Assembly (NCBI RefSeq): GCF_015762685.1
Contig: NZ_PEHF01000095.1
Coordinates: forward strand, 124,001 to 188,000
Direction of reading: 5' to 3'
DNA from: Candidatus Symbiopectobacterium sp. 'North America'
Lineage (GTDB): Bacteria; Pseudomonadota; Gammaproteobacteria; Enterobacterales; Enterobacteriaceae
DNA: 64,000 nucleotides
Every line of letters begins with the position of its first letter. Within the stretch, counting starts at the first letter, position 1. Shown piece by piece: positions 37,784-48,049 of this stretch. Both the position numbers and the translations under genes were made by a program. The notes below the pieces were generated by a model. It ran no database searches, had not been told where the DNA came from, and saw only the letters and a list, made by a program, of their open reading frames with translations.

Positions 37784-38353
37784 TTAACTACCCTGCCAGC
37801 GAGTGAACAGCGCTTCAGGCAACGCAATATCAAACTGATCGAGCACGCGGTTGACCGTTTGATCCACCACGTCTTGCAAGGTTTGCGGACGGTGATAAAA
37901 CGCGGGAACGGGCGGCATGATCACGGCCCCCATTTCTGCGGCTGCCGTCATCAGACGCAGATGCCCGAGGTGCAATGGGGTTTCACGCACGCACAAGACC
38001 AACGGGCGACGCTCTTTTAATATCACGTCTGCGGCACGAATCAATAAGTTATCGCTGTAGCTGTGTACAATCCCCGAAAGGGTTTTGATGGAACAGGGGA
38101 AAATCACCATTCCCGCGGTACGAAACGAACCGGATGACAGCGAGGCCGCGATGTCACGACTGTCATGCACCACGTCCGCCAATGCCTGCACATCGCGCAC
38201 ACTGAAATCAGTCTCCAGCGTCAGCGTTTGTCGGGCGGCCGGGCTCATGATCAGATGGGTTTCCACGTCGGCCAACGGCTGTAACATCTGCAACAGGCGC
38301 ACGCCATAAATCGCGCCGCTGGCACCGGAGAGTCCAATGATGAGTCGTTTCAT
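37784..38353 (-). CDS. ubiX: Flavin prenyltransferase UbiX
   Basis: UbiX attaches a dimethylallyl group to FMN, making the prenylated cofactor used by the UbiD decarboxylase in ubiquinone synthesis. The 189 residues carry the N-terminal flavoprotein motif GLSGASGAIYG (7-17), the SSGSFRTAGMVIFPCS region and RPLVLCVRETPLH. Nine extra in-frame residues upstream lack homology, so the start is MKRLIIGLSG at 38353. It neighbours purF as in Escherichia. It is intact. Confidence 0.94.
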   Translation of the reverse strand: MKRLIIGLSGASGAIYGVRLLQMLQPLADVETHLIMSPAARQTLTLETDFSVRDVQALADVVHDSRDIAASLSSGSFRTAGMVIFPCSIKTLSGIVHSYSDNLLIRAADVILKERRPLVLCVRETPLHLGHLRLMTAAAEMGAVIMPPVPAFYHRPQTLQDVVDQTVNRVLDQFDIALPEALFTRWQGS

Positions 38354-38425
38354 GCCAAACCTCGAAATGCTGCTGTACAAAAAGGATAACGGGCAGACTT
38401 TGCCTTATCCCCGCTCAATAAGCAA

Positions 38426-38455
38426 CAAAGGGAGGCGCTTACGCACCTCCCTTTG
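38426..38455 (-). terminator. Terminator hairpin after purF
   Basis: CAAAGGGAGG pairs perfectly with CCTCCCTTTG around a 10-nt loop, 45 bases after the purF stop, followed by TTGCTTATT on the minus strand. Confidence 0.7.
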
Positions 38456-38472
38456 ATGTTGCTCACAAGTCA

Positions 38473-38498
38473 GTCATTGCCGCGCAAGCGGGAATGAC
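38473..38498. repeat. Short palindrome related to the intergenic repeat
   Basis: GTCATTGCCGC-GCAA-GCGGGAATGAC abuts the purF stop codon and has the same GGGAATGAC core as the repeats at 2953-3074 and 40723-40846. It could be a minimal or eroded copy. Confidence 0.5.
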
Positions 38499-38499
38499 A

Positions 38500-40017
38500 T
38501 CAGCCTTCGTTATGCAGTTCCAGATCTTCGACCTCGTTCTGACCACGCAACGCTTTGGCATCGTCATTACGCAACCCTTCCAGATAGTCGAGATACCCCT
38601 GATCGACATCTTTTGTCACGTAGATACCGTTAAATACCGAGCATTCAAACTGCACGATATCCGGGTTTTCTTCCCGCGCGACGGCGATCAGATCGTCGAG
38701 ATCCTGGAAAATCAGGGCGTCGGCACCAATAATCTGGCGAATCTCTTCTACTTCGCGACCATGGGCAATCAGCTCATTGGCGCTCGGCATATCAATGCCG
38801 TACACGTTAGGGAAACGAATTTCCGGCGCGGCAGAGGCCAGATAAACGCGACGTGCACCGGCTTCACGCGCCATCTCGACAATTTGCTCCGAGGTCGTGC
38901 CGCGCACGATGGAGTCATCCACCAGCAGCACGTTTTTGTCACGGAACTCGGCGCGGTTGGCGTTCAGTTTGCGGCGCACCGAGTTTTTACGCTGTTCCTG
39001 ACCCGGCATGATAAAGGTACGGCCAACGTAGCGGTTTTTCACAAAGCCCTGGCGGTACGGTTTATCGATAATGCGTGCAATCTCCAAGGCGATATCGCAG
39101 GAGGTTTCCGGGATAGGAATGACCACATCGATATCCAGATCTTCCCACACGCGGGCAATCTTCTCGCCCAACTTTTGGCCCATGCGCACGCGGGCGCTGT
39201 AGACCGAAATTTTGTCGATAAAAGAGTCCGGGCGAGCAAAATAGACATACTCGAACAGGCATGGATTGCTTTTCGGGTTCTCGGCGCACTGACGGGTAAA
39301 CAGTTGCCCTTTCTCAGTGATGTAAACCGCCTCTCCCGGCGCTACGTCACGCAAGAACTCAAAGCCAAGGGTATCGAGCGCCACGCTTTCCGAGGCCACC
39401 ATATACTCGATGCGGCCATCGGCCAGTTCGCGCTTGCCGATCACCAACGGACGGATACCGTTTGGATCGCGGAAAGCGAACAAACCGTGCCCGATGATCA
39501 TCCCAACGCACGCATAGGCACCGCGAATCATTTTATGGGTGGCGGCAACGGCAGCAAACACGTTGTCGGCATCCAGCGGGTAGTGTTGGAAACGATCCAA
39601 CTCGCAGGCAAAGATATTGAGTAGGATCTCTGAATCAGAGGTTGTGTTAACGTGGCGACGCCCTTGCTCAAACAGCTGTTTGTGCAGTTCATGAGCGTTG
39701 GTCAGGTTACCGTTGTGCGCCAGCGTGATGCCAAACGGGGAATTGACATAAAACGGCTGGGCCTCCGATGCGCTGGAGCTGCCCGCGGTAGGATAACGCA
39801 CATGCCCCACGCCCATATTGCCTTGCAGGCGCTGCATGTGACGCGCCTCAAATACGTCCTTCACCAGGCCGTTCGCCTTACGCAGGCGGAAGCAGTTCAT
39901 GGGATCGATGGTGACGATGCCTGCGGCATCTTGTCCACGGTGCTGTAACACTGTTAACGCGTCATAAATCGACTGGTTTACCGGTGTAAAACCGGCGATA
40001 CCGACAATACCGCACAT
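38500..40017 (-). CDS. purF: Amidophosphoribosyltransferase
   Basis: PurF makes phosphoribosylamine from PRPP and glutamine, the first committed step of purine synthesis. The 505 residues include the N-terminal nucleophile Cys after Met ([10 protein letters not shown]), the glutaminase domain (to about 230) and the phosphoribosyltransferase domain with the PRPP motif [13 protein letters not shown] (about 365-377). The length is that of Escherichia. It follows cvpA in the cvpA-purF-ubiX order and is probably PurR-regulated, though I did not identify the operator with confidence. It is intact. Confidence 0.96.
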   Translation of the reverse strand: MCGIVGIAGFTPVNQSIYDALTVLQHRGQDAAGIVTIDPMNCFRLRKANGLVKDVFEARHMQRLQGNMGVGHVRYPTAGSSSASEAQPFYVNSPFGITLAHNGNLTNAHELHKQLFEQGRRHVNTTSDSEILLNIFACELDRFQHYPLDADNVFAAVAATHKMIRGAYACVGMIIGHGLFAFRDPNGIRPLVIGKRELADGRIEYMVASESVALDTLGFEFLRDVAPGEAVYITEKGQLFTRQCAENPKSNPCLFEYVYFARPDSFIDKISVYSARVRMGQKLGEKIARVWEDLDIDVVIPIPETSCDIALEIARIIDKPYRQGFVKNRYVGRTFIMPGQEQRKNSVRRKLNANRAEFRDKNVLLVDDSIVRGTTSEQIVEMAREAGARRVYLASAAPEIRFPNVYGIDMPSANELIAHGREVEEIRQIIGADALIFQDLDDLIAVAREENPDIVQFECSVFNGIYVTKDVDQGYLDYLEGLRNDDAKALRGQNEVEDLELHNEG

Positions 40018-40038
40018 GTTGTCTTTTCCTCATCAGCG

Positions 40039-40539
40039 CTATCGCAGCTCTATGTGCTGCGGCAAGAAACTTGACGTGCTTTGCAGGTAGTCGAAAAACC
40101 ACCTGATGATATAGCTAAACTGCGGGATGAGCTGAGACCGTTTCCAGTCGTCGCTTTGTGAAAAACCGGTAAAGGTATCCAAAAAGAACAACAATGCAGA
40201 GACAATCAACACACCGCGCAGCGCACCAAAGCAAATGCCCAGTACTCTGTCGGTGCCTGAAAGCCCGGTTCGTTCAACCAGTGAACCAATCACATAGTTG
40301 ACGATCGCTCCCACAATCAATGTCGCAATAAACAGAATGGCGATGGCAACCCCGTTGCGCACCAGCTCGTCTTCAAAACGCGTGAAATAGACCGACAGGT
40401 ATGGGTAATAATGGCTGGCGACAAATAATGCACTGCCCCAGGTGATCAGCGAAAGCGCCTCACGAACAAAGCCGCGGATCAAACTGACCAGCGCAGAGAA
40501 ACCAATAATGCCAATGATGACGTAATCAACCCAAACCAT
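40039..40539 (-). CDS. cvpA: Colicin V production protein CvpA
   Basis: CvpA is a four-segment inner-membrane protein needed for colicin V production and for bile-salt tolerance in enteric pathogens; its molecular function is unsettled. The 166 residues read [20 protein letters not shown] at the start, GFVREALSL and SGTDRVLG in the middle and [14 protein letters not shown] at the end. The ATG at 40539 (after GAGAG) is chosen by homology over one four codons upstream. The 21-bp gap to purF suggests cotranscription. Confidence 0.93.
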   Translation of the reverse strand: MVWVDYVIIGIIGFSALVSLIRGFVREALSLITWGSALFVASHYYPYLSVYFTRFEDELVRNGVAIAILFIATLIVGAIVNYVIGSLVERTGLSGTDRVLGICFGALRGVLIVSALLFFLDTFTGFSQSDDWKRSQLIPQFSYIIRWFFDYLQSTSSFLPQHIELR

Positions 40540-40896
40540 TAATTCTCTCACTTACGAACGATGCCAACATAATCTTTCTAGCACTAGCAGTCATTACCGC
40601 CAGTTCAAGAGAGCGTAGCGCCGCTCATCATACTGTTCGCGGCGGATTCTAACAGAAAAAAAACGTTTGCGTAGCCTATTTCCCAACGATTTCACCGATA
40701 GGTGAATTTGCTGGCAGCGTATGGCAAAGTCACTTTTCTTCCTCGTCATCCTCGGCGAAAGCCGGGGATCTCTGCAAGAACGAACGCATTTCTTCTGCAA
40801 GAGATTCCCGCCTACGTGGGAATGACGTGGTAGGCGGGGATGACCGTTTTAGTCGGTTTTGCCAACAACCTCAGCGGAATTAGCCCTCTGGCAATC
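40540..40896. other. Region between dedD and cvpA
   Basis: The 357-bp region contains the cvpA promoter side and, at 40723-40846, copy 2 of the dispersed repeat. No gene was seen. Confidence 0.7.
40723..40846. repeat. Dispersed intergenic repeat, copy 2
   Basis: This 124-bp element is nearly the reverse complement of 2953-3074. It begins GGCAAAGTCACTTT, holds a hairpin ATCCTCGGC-GAAA-GCCGGGGAT and a second palindrome ATTCCCGCC-TAC-GTGGGAAT, and ends GGCGGGGATGAC. It sits between dedD and cvpA, which are close together in Escherichia, so it is an insertion relative to that order. Confidence 0.8.
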
Positions 40897-41655
40897 TTAA
40901 CGTGCGCTGTAGTTCCTGACCTGCCCGCTCAGCCCACTCAGCTGTTGCAGTTCGCCGAGGGCAGACTGCAATTTCTGTTTTGACGCATCCGGCCCGACGT
41001 AAATTCGGGTTATCTCCCCGGCGACGGGTGTCGACGGCACCGTGTAAGCGCGGTATCCCGACAGGCGCAGCTTGGCAACAATTTCATTCACCTTATCCGC
41101 ATTTTTCAGTGCGCCCAGTTGCACCACGTATGCTTGTCCTGCGGGCGCGGCTTCCGGCTTCACTTCCGGTTGCGCTGCGGGCGGCGGTGTAGGCGTTGCC
41201 GGCTTGCTTTCCGGTTTCGGCTCAGGTTTCACTTCCAGTTTAATTTCTGGCTTCACCTTGGGCTTGGTTTCCGGCTTCACGTCCACTTTAGGGGTTACCG
41301 GGCGCGCCGCCACGGCGGGCGGGGCAATTTCTATCGGTGCGGCAGGAGGCGGTGGCGTACTGCTCGGCGGTGCCTGCATGGCACCGTCATCCTCAGGCGC
41401 GGTCACACCGCCTTGGGCCGGTTGCCCTTGCATCGCCTGCTGTGCCCCTTCCGGCGGCTGACTGGGCAACGACTGGTTCAGTGAAGGCAGCGATTTGGCC
41501 TCCGTGCTGTCGCCCGGCTTTGGCACCAGAGGGATCGCGGCAAACTCATCTTCGTAATGTTTCTTTTTGCCATCCAGCAGCGCTGGCAGCACAATAACGC
41601 CCAACGCCACCAGAATAATGGTGCCGACCAGACGGTTTTGAAACTTACTTGCCAT
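40897..41655 (-). CDS. dedD: Cell division protein DedD (SPOR domain)
   Basis: DedD is a bitopic inner-membrane divisome protein whose periplasmic SPOR domain binds denuded septal peptidoglycan. The 252 residues show one membrane segment (about 9-28), a long Pro/Lys/Glu linker with VKPE-type repeats (about 120-170) and a C-terminal SPOR domain (about 172-250, with YVVQLGALKNADKVNEIVAKL). It is longer than Escherichia DedD because of the linker. It overlaps folC by 11 bp. Confidence 0.93.
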   Translation of the reverse strand: MASKFQNRLVGTIILVALGVIVLPALLDGKKKHYEDEFAAIPLVPKPGDSTEAKSLPSLNQSLPSQPPEGAQQAMQGQPAQGGVTAPEDDGAMQAPPSSTPPPPAAPIEIAPPAVAARPVTPKVDVKPETKPKVKPEIKLEVKPEPKPESKPATPTPPPAAQPEVKPEAAPAGQAYVVQLGALKNADKVNEIVAKLRLSGYRAYTVPSTPVAGEITRIYVGPDASKQKLQSALGELQQLSGLSGQVRNYSAR

Positions 41656-42913
41656 TCGACCCCCTCTTCTCCTGCGCTTCCATCACATGCGCTACCGTAT
41701 GAAAAGATCCGCACACTACGACGGTATCCTGCGTATCTGCGTCTTGCATCGCCTGATGCCAGGCGGTCGCGACATCACCAGACGACCGGCAGCGATCCAG
41801 ATGTGCCGCTATCAATTCAGCACTGGCACCGCGTGGTCCCTCCAGCGGGGCGCAATACCATTCATCCACCACGGGTTTGAGGTGTGCTAAGGTACCGGGA
41901 ATATCTTTATCGGCCAGCATACCAATCACCACACGTATTTTGCCCGTTTTTGGCAACTGCGCCAATCGCCCAGCCAAATAGGCCGCCGCATGGGGATTGT
42001 GCGCGACATCCAGAATCAGTTTCGGCTGTTCGCTCACCGTTTGAAACCGGCCCGGTAACGCAGCGCAGCGCAGCCCCTGTTCAATATCAGCCAGAGGGAC
42101 GTTAATCGGCCCCTGGCACAGCGCCGCCAGCGCCGTAGCAGCGTTGGGCAATGGCACGTTCGGCAACGGCAGCGTCATGCGCTCGCCATCGGTCGATTGC
42201 CAATACCAGCCTTCGCCTTCAAGCGCAAAGTGCCAATCGCGATCGCGCTTGAACAACAATGCCCCTTTCTCTTCAGCCACAGCCGCAATAGAAGCAGGCA
42301 TATCCGGCTCACCCACCACGGCGGGAGTATTGCGGCGGAAGATACCGGCCTTTTCGCGACCAATACTTTCGCGGTCATGCCCTAACCAGTCAGTATGATC
42401 GAGCGCAATACTGGTCACCACCGCCACGTCGGCATCCACGATATTGGTGGCATCCAGACGCCCACCCAACCCGACTTCCAGAATCACCACATCCAGATTT
42501 ACCTGCCTGAACAGGTGCAGTGCCGCAAGGGTGCCAAACTCGAAATAGGTCAATGAGACATCGCCACGCCCTGCTTCGATCTCGGCAAACGCCAGAATGT
42601 GCGCGGTTTCCGTCAATTTCTGGCCCTGAATGCGCACACGCTCGGTATAACGCAGCAGGTGGGGTGAACTGTAAACGCCGACGCGTAAACCCGCCGCCAT
42701 CAAAATGGCTTCCAGCGTACAACAGGTAGTGCCTTTTCCGTTGGTACCCGCGACGGTAAACACCGTTGAGGCCGGACGCAGCAGGTGAAGACGGTCGGCA
42801 ACCTGTTTAACACGCGTCAATCCCATATCAATGGCAGTGGCGTGCAGGTGCTCCAGATAATGAAGCCACGCGGCCAAAGGCGACGTGGCTTGGGGAATGA
42901 GAAGATTTTCCAT
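41645..42913 (-). CDS. folC: Dihydrofolate synthase / folylpolyglutamate synthase
   Basis: FolC adds glutamate to dihydropteroate and then further glutamates to folates. The 422-residue Mur-ligase-like enzyme has the P-loop GTNGKGTT (56-63), the SSPHLLRYTERVRI loop, the VGLGGRLDATN motif and the C-terminal domain DVAHNPHAA. Length and order (accD-folC-dedD) match Escherichia. It is intact. Confidence 0.95.
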   Translation of the reverse strand: MENLLIPQATSPLAAWLHYLEHLHATAIDMGLTRVKQVADRLHLLRPASTVFTVAGTNGKGTTCCTLEAILMAAGLRVGVYSSPHLLRYTERVRIQGQKLTETAHILAFAEIEAGRGDVSLTYFEFGTLAALHLFRQVNLDVVILEVGLGGRLDATNIVDADVAVVTSIALDHTDWLGHDRESIGREKAGIFRRNTPAVVGEPDMPASIAAVAEEKGALLFKRDRDWHFALEGEGWYWQSTDGERMTLPLPNVPLPNAATALAALCQGPINVPLADIEQGLRCAALPGRFQTVSEQPKLILDVAHNPHAAAYLAGRLAQLPKTGKIRVVIGMLADKDIPGTLAHLKPVVDEWYCAPLEGPRGASAELIAAHLDRCRSSGDVATAWHQAMQDADTQDTVVVCGSFHTVAHVMEAQEKRGSNGK

Positions 42914-43001
42914 GAGTCCCGTTCACTGGCTTACGGTTCATTGATACAGGGTGCACAAAACGGCCTAAGCACAATCCTGTCGCACCCTGTTCATGTGTCA
43001 C

Positions 43002-43919
43002 TTATTGCGCATCATCCTGCGGTTCAGTGGTCACTTCCGGTGGACGAACCTCAGCGGTGTCCACCGGCTCAGGGTGGTTGGTCAGCCGAGACAGTATGCT
43101 GGCTAACTTGAAGCGCATTTCCGGGCGGCGCACGATCATGTCAATCGCCCCTTTTTCCAGCAGGAATTCACTGCGTTGGAAACCCGGCGGCAATTTTTCA
43201 CGTACCGTCTGTTCGATAACGCGCGGACCGGCAAAACCGATCAGCGCTTTAGGTTCAGCAATATTCAAATCGCCGAGCATCGCCAGACTGGCGGAAACAC
43301 CGCCCATGGTCGGGTCGGTCAACACCGAAATGTAGGGCAGACCGCGCTCGCGCATTTTTGCCAACGCTGCGCTGGTTTTCGCCATTTGCATCAGCGACAT
43401 CAGCGCTTCCTGCATACGCGCACCGCCGCTGGCGGAGAAACACACTAGCGGACAACCATCTTCCAACGCCTGCTCAACCGCACGCACAAAACGCGCGCCG
43501 ACGACAGAGGCCATGGAACCGCCCATAAAGGCAAATTCAAAGGACGCAGCAACCACCGGCATGCCGTACAGCGTGCCTTTCATCACCACCAACGCGTCTT
43601 TTTCGTCAGACTGCTTTTGTGCAGCAACCAGACGATCTTTGTATTTCTTCGAATCTTTGAACTTCAGCGCATCCTTGGGCTCCAGCTCACTACCCAGCTC
43701 AACCACGCTGTCCTTATCCAGAAACGCATTCAAGCGCGCACGGGCGGAAAGTCGCATGTGGTGGTCACACTTGGGACACACCTCAAGGTTACGCTCCAAT
43801 TCAGCGCGGTAAAGCACCTGACCACAACTGTCACATTTGGTCCATACCCCTTCAGGAATATTGGCCTTGCGGGTCGGTGTAATGTTGCTCTTGTTAAGAA
43901 TTCGTTCAATCCAGCTCAT
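43002..43919 (-). CDS. accD: Acetyl-CoA carboxylase carboxyltransferase subunit beta
   Basis: AccD, with AccA, transfers the carboxyl group from biotin to acetyl-CoA, giving malonyl-CoA for fatty acid synthesis. The 305-residue protein has the N-terminal zinc finger (C29, C32, C48, C51: CDSCGQ and CPKCDHH) and the crotonase-like carboxyltransferase domain ([46 protein letters not shown]). It is intact and essential. It lies between dedA and folC as in Escherichia. Confidence 0.96.
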   Translation of the reverse strand: MSWIERILNKSNITPTRKANIPEGVWTKCDSCGQVLYRAELERNLEVCPKCDHHMRLSARARLNAFLDKDSVVELGSELEPKDALKFKDSKKYKDRLVAAQKQSDEKDALVVMKGTLYGMPVVAASFEFAFMGGSMASVVGARFVRAVEQALEDGCPLVCFSASGGARMQEALMSLMQMAKTSAALAKMRERGLPYISVLTDPTMGGVSASLAMLGDLNIAEPKALIGFAGPRVIEQTVREKLPPGFQRSEFLLEKGAIDMIVRRPEMRFKLASILSRLTNHPEPVDTAEVRPPEVTTEPQDDAQ

Positions 43920-44132
43920 TGATAACCTTTCTGCTTGAACCTGGCCGTGGCCAGTCCGCTCTGTCCCGTCACTACGCCCGTTTACCGCAACCTGAACCGG
44001 TGTTTACACCCGTATTGCAAGGCGCTGATAACGCAGCTCGTCATCAGGGACAGACCATAAATGCCGCTCATTAAACCATAACACTCCGGGACTGTGGATA
44101 GAAAACTGGTCAAACCGGAGCGATTACCGCGT

Positions 44133-44828
44133 TTATTCTTGTGAACGCGACGGGCTATTCGCCCGGGCCGCCGCTCGTCTATGCCGCCAGATTTCAATGA
44201 TCTCCGGCAAAATAGAGATAAAAATAATTAATACAATCAATTACTTAAAATTTTCTTGCACAATCAGCAGGTCGCCGAACAGGTAACCTGCGTAAGTAAA
44301 CAGTAATACCCACAGCAATGCCCCTACCACATTATAGAGAGCAAAATGGGGGTAGCGCATATGTCCCATACCGGCGACAAACGGCGCGAATGTTCTCACA
44401 ATCGGTACGAAGCGCGCCAGAATAATCGTTTTACCGCCGTGACGGGCATAAAACTGATGCGTTTTATCCAGATAACTGCGGCGAAAAATTTTCGAATCGG
44501 GGTTACTGAACAGCGTTTCCCCGAACAAACGCCCAATGGTGTAATTGACCGCATCACCGAGTATGGCCGCCGCGACCATCAGCGCCACCATGGTGTGCAC
44601 ATCCAGATCGTTAGTGGGCAATGCCGCCAACGCGCCAGCGACAAACAACAGGGAATCCCCCGGCAGAAATGGCGTCACCACCAGACCTGTTTCGCAAAAC
44701 AGGATTAAAAACAGAATGGCATAAATCCAGACACCGTATTGCGCAACCAGTTCCGCAAGGTGAACGTCAATATGCAGAATAAAATCGATGATAAAGCGTA
44801 TAAACGCGACAAGTTCCATCATGTGCAT
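44133..44828 (-). pseudogene. dedA: DedA inner-membrane protein, nonsense-truncated
   Basis: DedA is the founding member of the DedA family of membrane proteins. The first 195 residues match it ([21 protein letters not shown]-like block, [16 protein letters not shown]-like block) and end VQENFK, where a TAA (44241-44243) replaces the Leu of the next codon (TTA to TAA). After it the same frame continues LIVLIIFISILPEIIEIWRHRRAAARA to a second stop at 44133. The final membrane segment and basic tail are lost. The core domain is complete, so partial activity is possible. The start codon is uncertain (44828 or 44819). Confidence 0.85.
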
Positions 44829-44897
44829 GTTTCACGGCGCAATGCCGTGAGAATCGTCTAGTGTTTAGCGTGGTGCGATACAACCGCCCGCTACGGG

Positions 44898-45719
44898 TCA
44901 ATCATCCAGAAACAGCGGGCCCATTGGCGCAACGGGCAGTTCGAAACGTGACGGATAATCTACCGCCACCAGATAAAGACCGTCGGCGCGCGCCGTGGCG
45001 GCCGCCAGCGTGCGATCTTTAGCCGCCAGCAATTCGGCTATCCAGGATTCAGGCTGATTACCGCATCCGACTTCCATCAGGCTGCCGACGATATTGCGCA
45101 CCATATGATGAACAAACGCATTGGCTTTAATATCTACCACGATGTAAGCGTCATGACGCGTAACCTTTAAATGATTTACATTGCGCCACGGCGTGCGCGA
45201 CTGGCATTGCACGGCGCGAAACGAGGTGAAGTCATTCTCACCCAGCAGGCTTTGCCCGGCGCGTTCCATGCGCGCCGCATCCAACGGGAAGTGGAACTGC
45301 GTTACGCCACGCGCTAATACCGCCGGGCGCAGGCGATGATTATAGATAAGGTAGCGATAGCGACGTGCCGTGGCGCTGAAACGTGCATGAAAATCATCAT
45401 CGACGGTTTTCACCCAGCGCACGGCGATATCCGCTGGCAAATGGGCGTTGACGCCCATGGTCCAGGCGGCATCTTTGCGCTGAGCCTGGGTGGTGAAGTG
45501 CACCACTTGCCCGGTAGCGTGCACGCCGGCATCGGTTCTGCCGGCGCAAAACACGGTAATCGGCTCATCGGCCACTTTACTCAGCGCATGTTCCAGATGC
45601 CCTTGCACGCTCTCTACTTCAGCCTGACGCTGCCAGCCATAATAGAGGCTGCCGTCATACTCAATGCCCAGAGCCACCTTGATACCAGCAGGCTGCTGCG
45701 GCAAATGACTGTCTGACAT
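44898..45719 (-). CDS. truA: tRNA pseudouridine(38-40) synthase
   Basis: TruA isomerises uridines 38-40 of the tRNA anticodon stem-loop. The 273-residue protein carries the catalytic Asp in [14 protein letters not shown] (D63), the [17 protein letters not shown] block and the [16 protein letters not shown]-terminal motif. Its ATG overlaps the usg stop as TAATG, indicating translational coupling. It is intact. Confidence 0.95.
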   Translation of the reverse strand: MSDSHLPQQPAGIKVALGIEYDGSLYYGWQRQAEVESVQGHLEHALSKVADEPITVFCAGRTDAGVHATGQVVHFTTQAQRKDAAWTMGVNAHLPADIAVRWVKTVDDDFHARFSATARRYRYLIYNHRLRPAVLARGVTQFHFPLDAARMERAGQSLLGENDFTSFRAVQCQSRTPWRNVNHLKVTRHDAYIVVDIKANAFVHHMVRNIVGSLMEVGCGNQPESWIAELLAAKDRTLAAATARADGLYLVAVDYPSRFELPVAPMGPLFLDD

Positions 45720-46729
45720 TACCCCAGATACTCCTGCACCAGCCGTTCTGCCGTTTCCACCGCCATCAACGCGCCGCCGAAGCGTACGTTATCCGCCACC
45801 GACCAGAATTGCAGCAGTTCGGGAATGCCGTAATCATTGCGCAGGCAACCAATCTTGAGCTGAACGTTATCAGCAGCATCTTCCACTTGCGTCGGGTAGT
45901 CGTCTTCATCGCTGAGTTGAATATCTTCAGCGCGTGAGAGTTCATCTCGGGCCTCCTCCGCAGACAGCGGCCGTAATGCCTCAAGATGTACGACCTGTGC
46001 ATGGCCGTAAAACACCGGGGCCTGTAAGCAGTTAACGGAGATTGGCAGCCCTTCGTCCTGTAACACCTTACGCACCTGATCCACCAATCGACGCTCTTGT
46101 GCCACGCTGCCTTGCACATCCGCCAGCAACGGCAACACATTAAACGCCAGCTGTTTGGCAAACAAGCCCGGTTCCGGTGGTATGCCGTTCAGCAAACGGG
46201 CACTCTGCCCGGCCAAATCGTCTACCGCCACTTTGCCCAGCGCAGACACAGAGAGCAGATTGGTGACGTGAAGACGTGACAGCCCGGCTTGCTCGATCAG
46301 CAGTTTAATAGCCAGCAGCAGTTGGCTCACCAGACTGTCTGCCACGGCGACGATATTGCGATTACGGTAATCCGCCAGCACATGGGTGTTGACCCCCGGC
46401 ACCACCAACGGGACATCCGGCTCCAGCGCGAACAGATCGCTGCTGTCAATTACCAGGCAGCCCGCGTTACCGGCGTCTTCCGCGTAACGTGCGCTCGCTT
46501 CGCTACCCGCGACAAAGAAGGCTAACTGAGCCTGAGACCAATCAAACTCGGCCGCATCCTCGACTTGCCAAGATTTGCCGTTGATCCTCACGGATTCCCC
46601 CACGCTGCGTTCGCTGGCGAGCGGATAGAGCGTGCCTACGGGAAACGCGCGCTCTTGCAATAACTCCAGCAGCGCCGTACCCACCGCACCCGTTGCGCCC
46701 AATAGCGCAATATTCCAGCCGTCAGACAT
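45719..46729 (-). CDS. usg: USG-1, aspartate-semialdehyde dehydrogenase-like protein
   Basis: Usg is a conserved paralog of aspartate-semialdehyde dehydrogenase without demonstrated activity. The 336 residues have the N-terminal NADP-binding motif [16 protein letters not shown] and the dimerisation domain end ([16 protein letters not shown]). The catalytic Cys of true dehydrogenases is Ser here (VADSLVSQL), as is usual for Usg. The start [11 protein letters not shown] is at 46729. The order pdxB-usg-truA is that of Escherichia. Confidence 0.92.
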   Translation of the reverse strand: MSDGWNIALLGATGAVGTALLELLQERAFPVGTLYPLASERSVGESVRINGKSWQVEDAAEFDWSQAQLAFFVAGSEASARYAEDAGNAGCLVIDSSDLFALEPDVPLVVPGVNTHVLADYRNRNIVAVADSLVSQLLLAIKLLIEQAGLSRLHVTNLLSVSALGKVAVDDLAGQSARLLNGIPPEPGLFAKQLAFNVLPLLADVQGSVAQERRLVDQVRKVLQDEGLPISVNCLQAPVFYGHAQVVHLEALRPLSAEEARDELSRAEDIQLSDEDDYPTQVEDAADNVQLKIGCLRNDYGIPELLQFWSVADNVRFGGALMAVETAERLVQEYLG

Positions 46730-46831
46730 GTGGTGTTCTCCCATTCGTCAATACCTCTTGCTCGGGCGGTATATCACCACCCGAATACCCTACGCTAAAA
46801 ACGTCGTATTTGATGACACCCTCACACCGTA

Positions 46832-47959
46832 TTACGGCAAGACGGCAGTGAAACCCAATGCATTCAGACAGGCCACACTGGCCTCATCAGAACAAGTGAC
46901 ACGCAGCGAAGACCATTCGCGGCGCTCCTGATAGTGTTTACGCAGACGATCAAATTCGCCAGCTTGACCCGCAGACTGGCGCAACAGCGCATCGTCGCAG
47001 CGTACATCATACACCAGATGCACCAGACGCTTAAGCAACGCTTGATCGAGAGGGGCCGTTACGTGAACATCCGTGATATCCGGGGCAGGCAACAGCGATG
47101 ACAGCGGCACTTGCTGAGGCTGCCCGATAAACTGGCACAAGGCCTCAAACACTTGCGTGGTACCGTGCGCCTTGCCTTCCAGCGTATAGCCAGCAATATG
47201 CGCGGTACCCACGTCTGCACGCGCCAGCAAATCCAGCGAAAGTCCCGGCTCCGGTTCCCACACATCCAGCACCACGCGCAGATCCTTGCCTTGCTGTAAC
47301 GACCGCAGCAGAGCTGCGTTATCAACCACCGGCCCGCGACACGCGTTGATCAAAATACGGCCAGCGGGCAAGGCGGCAAGCACCGCGTCATCAATCAAGT
47401 GCAGGGTGTTATCTGCGCCACCCTTGGTCAAGGGCGTATGCAGCGTGACAATATCCGCGTCACGCAGTAGCGCATCCAGCGGCAAAAAGGGACCAACATC
47501 CCCCTTGCGCGCGCGAGGGGGATCGCACAGTAATGTCTTCACTCCCCAGTCGTTAAGGCGTGCCTGCAAACGCCGCCCTACGTTGCCCACACCGACAATG
47601 CCGACGGTTGTGTCGCGCAACTGAAAGCCATCTCGCTCCGCCAGCATCAGCAGCGCAGAAAAAACGTATTCCACCACCGCGATGGCATTGCAGCCCGGCG
47701 CGGCGGAAAATCCGATACCCTGCTCGCGCAACCAGGTTTCATCCACATGATCGGTGCCCGCCGTGGCGCTGCCGACGAAGGTCACGCCCGAATCCGCTAA
47801 CAGGGCGGCATTAACCGGCGTGATGGAGCGCACCATCAGGGCGTGTGCCTGTGTTAGCGTCTCAACGGGCAACGGCCTTCCCGGCACAGCTACCACCTCG
47901 CCCACGCGGCTGAACAGCTCGCGCGCATACGGCATATTCTCATCAACCACAATTTTCAT
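46832..47959 (-). CDS. pdxB: Erythronate-4-phosphate dehydrogenase
   Basis: PdxB oxidises 4-phosphoerythronate with NAD, the second step of pyridoxal 5'-phosphate synthesis. The 375-residue D-2-hydroxyacid dehydrogenase has [14 protein letters not shown] (the NAD site, about 118-131), the catalytic Arg in [11 protein letters not shown], and the C-terminal PdxB-specific domain. It is intact, so the organism should still make vitamin B6 by this pathway. Confidence 0.95.
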   Translation of the reverse strand: MKIVVDENMPYARELFSRVGEVVAVPGRPLPVETLTQAHALMVRSITPVNAALLADSGVTFVGSATAGTDHVDETWLREQGIGFSAAPGCNAIAVVEYVFSALLMLAERDGFQLRDTTVGIVGVGNVGRRLQARLNDWGVKTLLCDPPRARKGDVGPFLPLDALLRDADIVTLHTPLTKGGADNTLHLIDDAVLAALPAGRILINACRGPVVDNAALLRSLQQGKDLRVVLDVWEPEPGLSLDLLARADVGTAHIAGYTLEGKAHGTTQVFEALCQFIGQPQQVPLSSLLPAPDITDVHVTAPLDQALLKRLVHLVYDVRCDDALLRQSAGQAGEFDRLRKHYQERREWSSLRVTCSDEASVACLNALGFTAVLP

Positions 47960-48049
47960 GTACGACCCCGGTCAGGCAACGTTTGCAAGAAAAACAGGGG
48001 CACTATTTTGCCACCGAATGATGAAGAATCCCAACGCTATCCCTATCGA

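Noticed and set aside
38494-39624. Long open frame antisense to purF.
   Set aside because: It covers the PurF coding frame, which has all family motifs; the antisense product has none.
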